Of a stretch of 7,323 nucleotides of DNA, positions 6,023 to 7,323 are shown in pieces (within the stretch, counting starts at the first letter, position 1; each line of letters starts with the position of its first letter). Under the pieces are notes generated by a model. The model was not told where the DNA came from. It made no database searches and saw only the letters and a list, made by a program, of their open reading frames with translations. This DNA comes from Desulfobacterales bacterium. GTDB taxonomy: Bacteria; Desulfobacterota; Desulfobacteria; Desulfobacterales; Desulfosalsimonadaceae. Made by a program: the position numbers and the translations under genes. The stretch spans positions 1 to 7,323 of the forward strand of contig JAGTVF010000212.1 in the NCBI GenBank assembly GCA_018224315.1. Direction: 5' to 3'.

Positions 6023-6043
6023 AGGTCTTCCTTATACCGGTAT

Positions 6044-7323
6044 CTAGAAATATCTTCCGGGAGCAAACAAGCCCTCCGGGATTTTGACCCCGGCCTGCTC
6101 GAATCTCTCCAGAAATTTGGGCCGAACCCCGTGGAAAACAAAGTCTCCGCGAATCCAGCCGTCGGCATCAATATGGCTTTGCTTAAAGGAAAAAATCTCC
6201 TGCAGGGTGATCACGTTGCCTTCCATGCCCACGATTTCCTGGAGGCTGACAACTTTTCGGGTCCCGTCGGTCATGCGCGAGACATGAATGATCACATCCA
6301 GGGCAGAGCTGATGTAGCGCCGCAGAAAATCACTGGGAATTTCGAAATTGGCCATGGCCACCATTGTCTCCAGCCGCATGAGGGCATCTCTGGGCGTGTT
6401 GGCGTGAATGGTGGTCAGAGACCCGTCATGGCCGGTGTTCATGGCCTGGAGCATATCAAAGGACTCCTGGCCCCGCACCTCTCCCACGATGATTCTGTCC
6501 GGGCGCATCCGCAGACTGTTGATGACCAGCTGCCGCTGGGTCACCTCCCCCCTGCCCTCGGTATTGGGGGGGCGGGTTTCCAGGCGGACAACGTGCTCCT
6601 GCTGGAGCTGGAGCTCTGCGGAATCCTCAATGGTGACAATCCGCTCATTGCTTGCGATGTATCTGGAAATCACGTTTAAAAGCGTGGTTTTGCCGCTGCC
6701 CGTGCCCCCGGAAATCAGGACGTTGAGCTGGGATTTGACCACGCCCTTTAATATTTCCGCAATTTCGGGAGACACTGTCCCGCCGGTGAGCAGATCCTCC
6801 ATTTCCATGGCATCCACGGCAAAGCGCCGGATGGACAAAATGGGCCCGTCAATGGACAGGGGCGGGATAATCGCGTTGACCCGGGAGCCGTCGGCCAGCC
6901 GGGCATCGACCATGGGCGAGGATTCATCCACGCGCCGGCCCACAGATGAGACAATCTTGTCAATGATTTTCATCATGTGGGCATTGTCTTTGAACCGGCC
7001 CTCGGTGAGCTCAAGCTTGCCAAAGCGCTCCACGTAGATCTGGCTGTAGGTATTGACCAGGATATCGGATACCGTGGGGTCCTGTAAAAACGGCTCCAGG
7101 GGGCCAAGCCCCAGCACCTCGTCCTGGATTTCCGTGATGAGCCGCTCTCTTTCCAGAGAATTCAAGGGAACGGAATGGCCGTTGTCCCGCAATATCTTCT
7201 GCAGCAGTTTCTTGAGTTCATTCCTCAGGGTGTTCGGGCTGTATTCCTCGATCATGGAGAGATCCACAATTTCCAGGAGCTGATCATGAATTTTGGTTTT
7301 TAATTCAAAATACTCCTCGGGAA
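6044..7323 (-). CDS. tadA: TadA/CpaF secretion ATPase of the Tad/Flp pilus (start outside window)
   Basis: The reading frame stays open to the window edge. Before the GTG codon at 7267-7265 it continues in frame with [18 protein letters not shown], which matches the usual CpaF/TadA N-terminal region (YxELKxxIHxxLxExxD). The GTG is therefore an internal valine codon and the true start lies to the right. About 425 residues are visible out of roughly 450-480 usual for the family. Counting from the first full codon, Walker [10 protein letters not shown] is at 205-213, the Asp box [11 protein letters not shown] at 227-237, Walker [13 protein letters not shown] at 273-284 and the His box [13 protein letters not shown] at 296-308. 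All are intact, so the enzyme should hydrolyse ATP. It would act as a cytoplasmic hexamer on the TadB/TadC platform, driving pilin assembly and, in some species, retraction. The N-terminal segment [19 protein letters not shown] is also typical. Confidence 0.96.
   Translation of the reverse strand, partial: PEEYFELKTKIHDQLLEIVDLSMIEEYSPNTLRNELKKLLQKILRDNGHSVPLNSLERERLITEIQDEVLGLGPLEPFLQDPTVSDILVNTYSQIYVERFGKLELTEGRFKDNAHMMKIIDKIVSSVGRRVDESSPMVDARLADGSRVNAIIPPLSIDGPILSIRRFAVDAMEMEDLLTGGTVSPEIAEILKGVVKSQLNVLISGGTGSGKTTLLNVISRYIASNERIVTIEDSAELQLQQEHVVRLETRPPNTEGRGEVTQRQLVINSLRMRPDRIIVGEVRGQESFDMLQAMNTGHDGSLTTIHANTPRDALMRLETMVAMANFEIPSDFLRRYISSALDVIIHVSRMTDGTRKVVSLQEIVGMEGNVITLQEIFSFKQSHIDADGWIRGDFVFHGVRPKFLERFEQAGVKIPEGLFAPGRYF

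Noticed and set aside
6034..6043. Perfect 10-base palindrome ATACCGGTAT between tadA and tadB
   Set aside because: It is short, lies next to the tadA stop and may be chance. No second copy or promoter pattern was seen to support an operator.
6131..7037. Plus-strand open frames opposite tadA
   Set aside because: They overlap all intact ATPase motifs on the minus strand and show no family features of their own.

Overview
The window carries the downstream part of a tad/Flp (tight adherence, type IVc) pilus gene cluster, read entirely on the minus strand, plus the last codons of a convergent GGDEF gene at the left edge. No mobile element, CRISPR array, rRNA or tRNA was seen. Base composition looks even throughout. 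The protein types suggest a Gram-negative bacterium of the Desulfobacterota (former Deltaproteobacteria, perhaps Desulfobacterales). They include outer-membrane-type TPR lipoproteins, a TPR-LytR_C fusion, and a von Willebrand A/OmpA fusion with a TSP3-like calcium repeat. The lineage is an inference from protein style, not a database result.

Layout in transcription order (right to left): tadA/cpaF secretion ATPase (7323-6044, start outside the window), tadB (6022-5054), tadC (5040-4072), a tadD-like lipoprotein with about seven TPRs (4051-3080), a second TPR lipoprotein with a repetitive charged linker and a LytR_C domain (3022-1850), a secreted vWA-TSP3-OmpA protein (1783-659), a strong GC hairpin that fits a terminator (650-623), and a small predicted lipoprotein of 92 residues (554-276). 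The spacing is 21, 13 and 20 bases between the first four genes, then 57 and 66 bases before the next two. All are co-directional, which fits one operon with its promoter to the right of the window. The last small gene lies beyond the hairpin and may be expressed separately or at a lower level.

How the genes fit together: TadA is the cytoplasmic hexameric ATPase, and TadB and TadC form the inner-membrane platform that the ATPase drives. The TPR lipoproteins probably sit at the outer membrane and help assemble or stabilise the secretin part. The vWA-OmpA protein could tie a periplasmic or surface adhesion module to peptidoglycan. Flp pilin, prepilin peptidase, RcpA secretin, RcpC/CpaB and TadZ are not in the window and are expected to its right.

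The core tad genes are ordinary. The less ordinary part is the envelope module after tadC: two different TPR lipoproteins, the LytR_C fusion, the vWA-OmpA fusion, and the small lipoprotein behind a hairpin. The junction with the GGDEF gene (134-275) holds nested inverted repeats that could terminate transcription from both sides.
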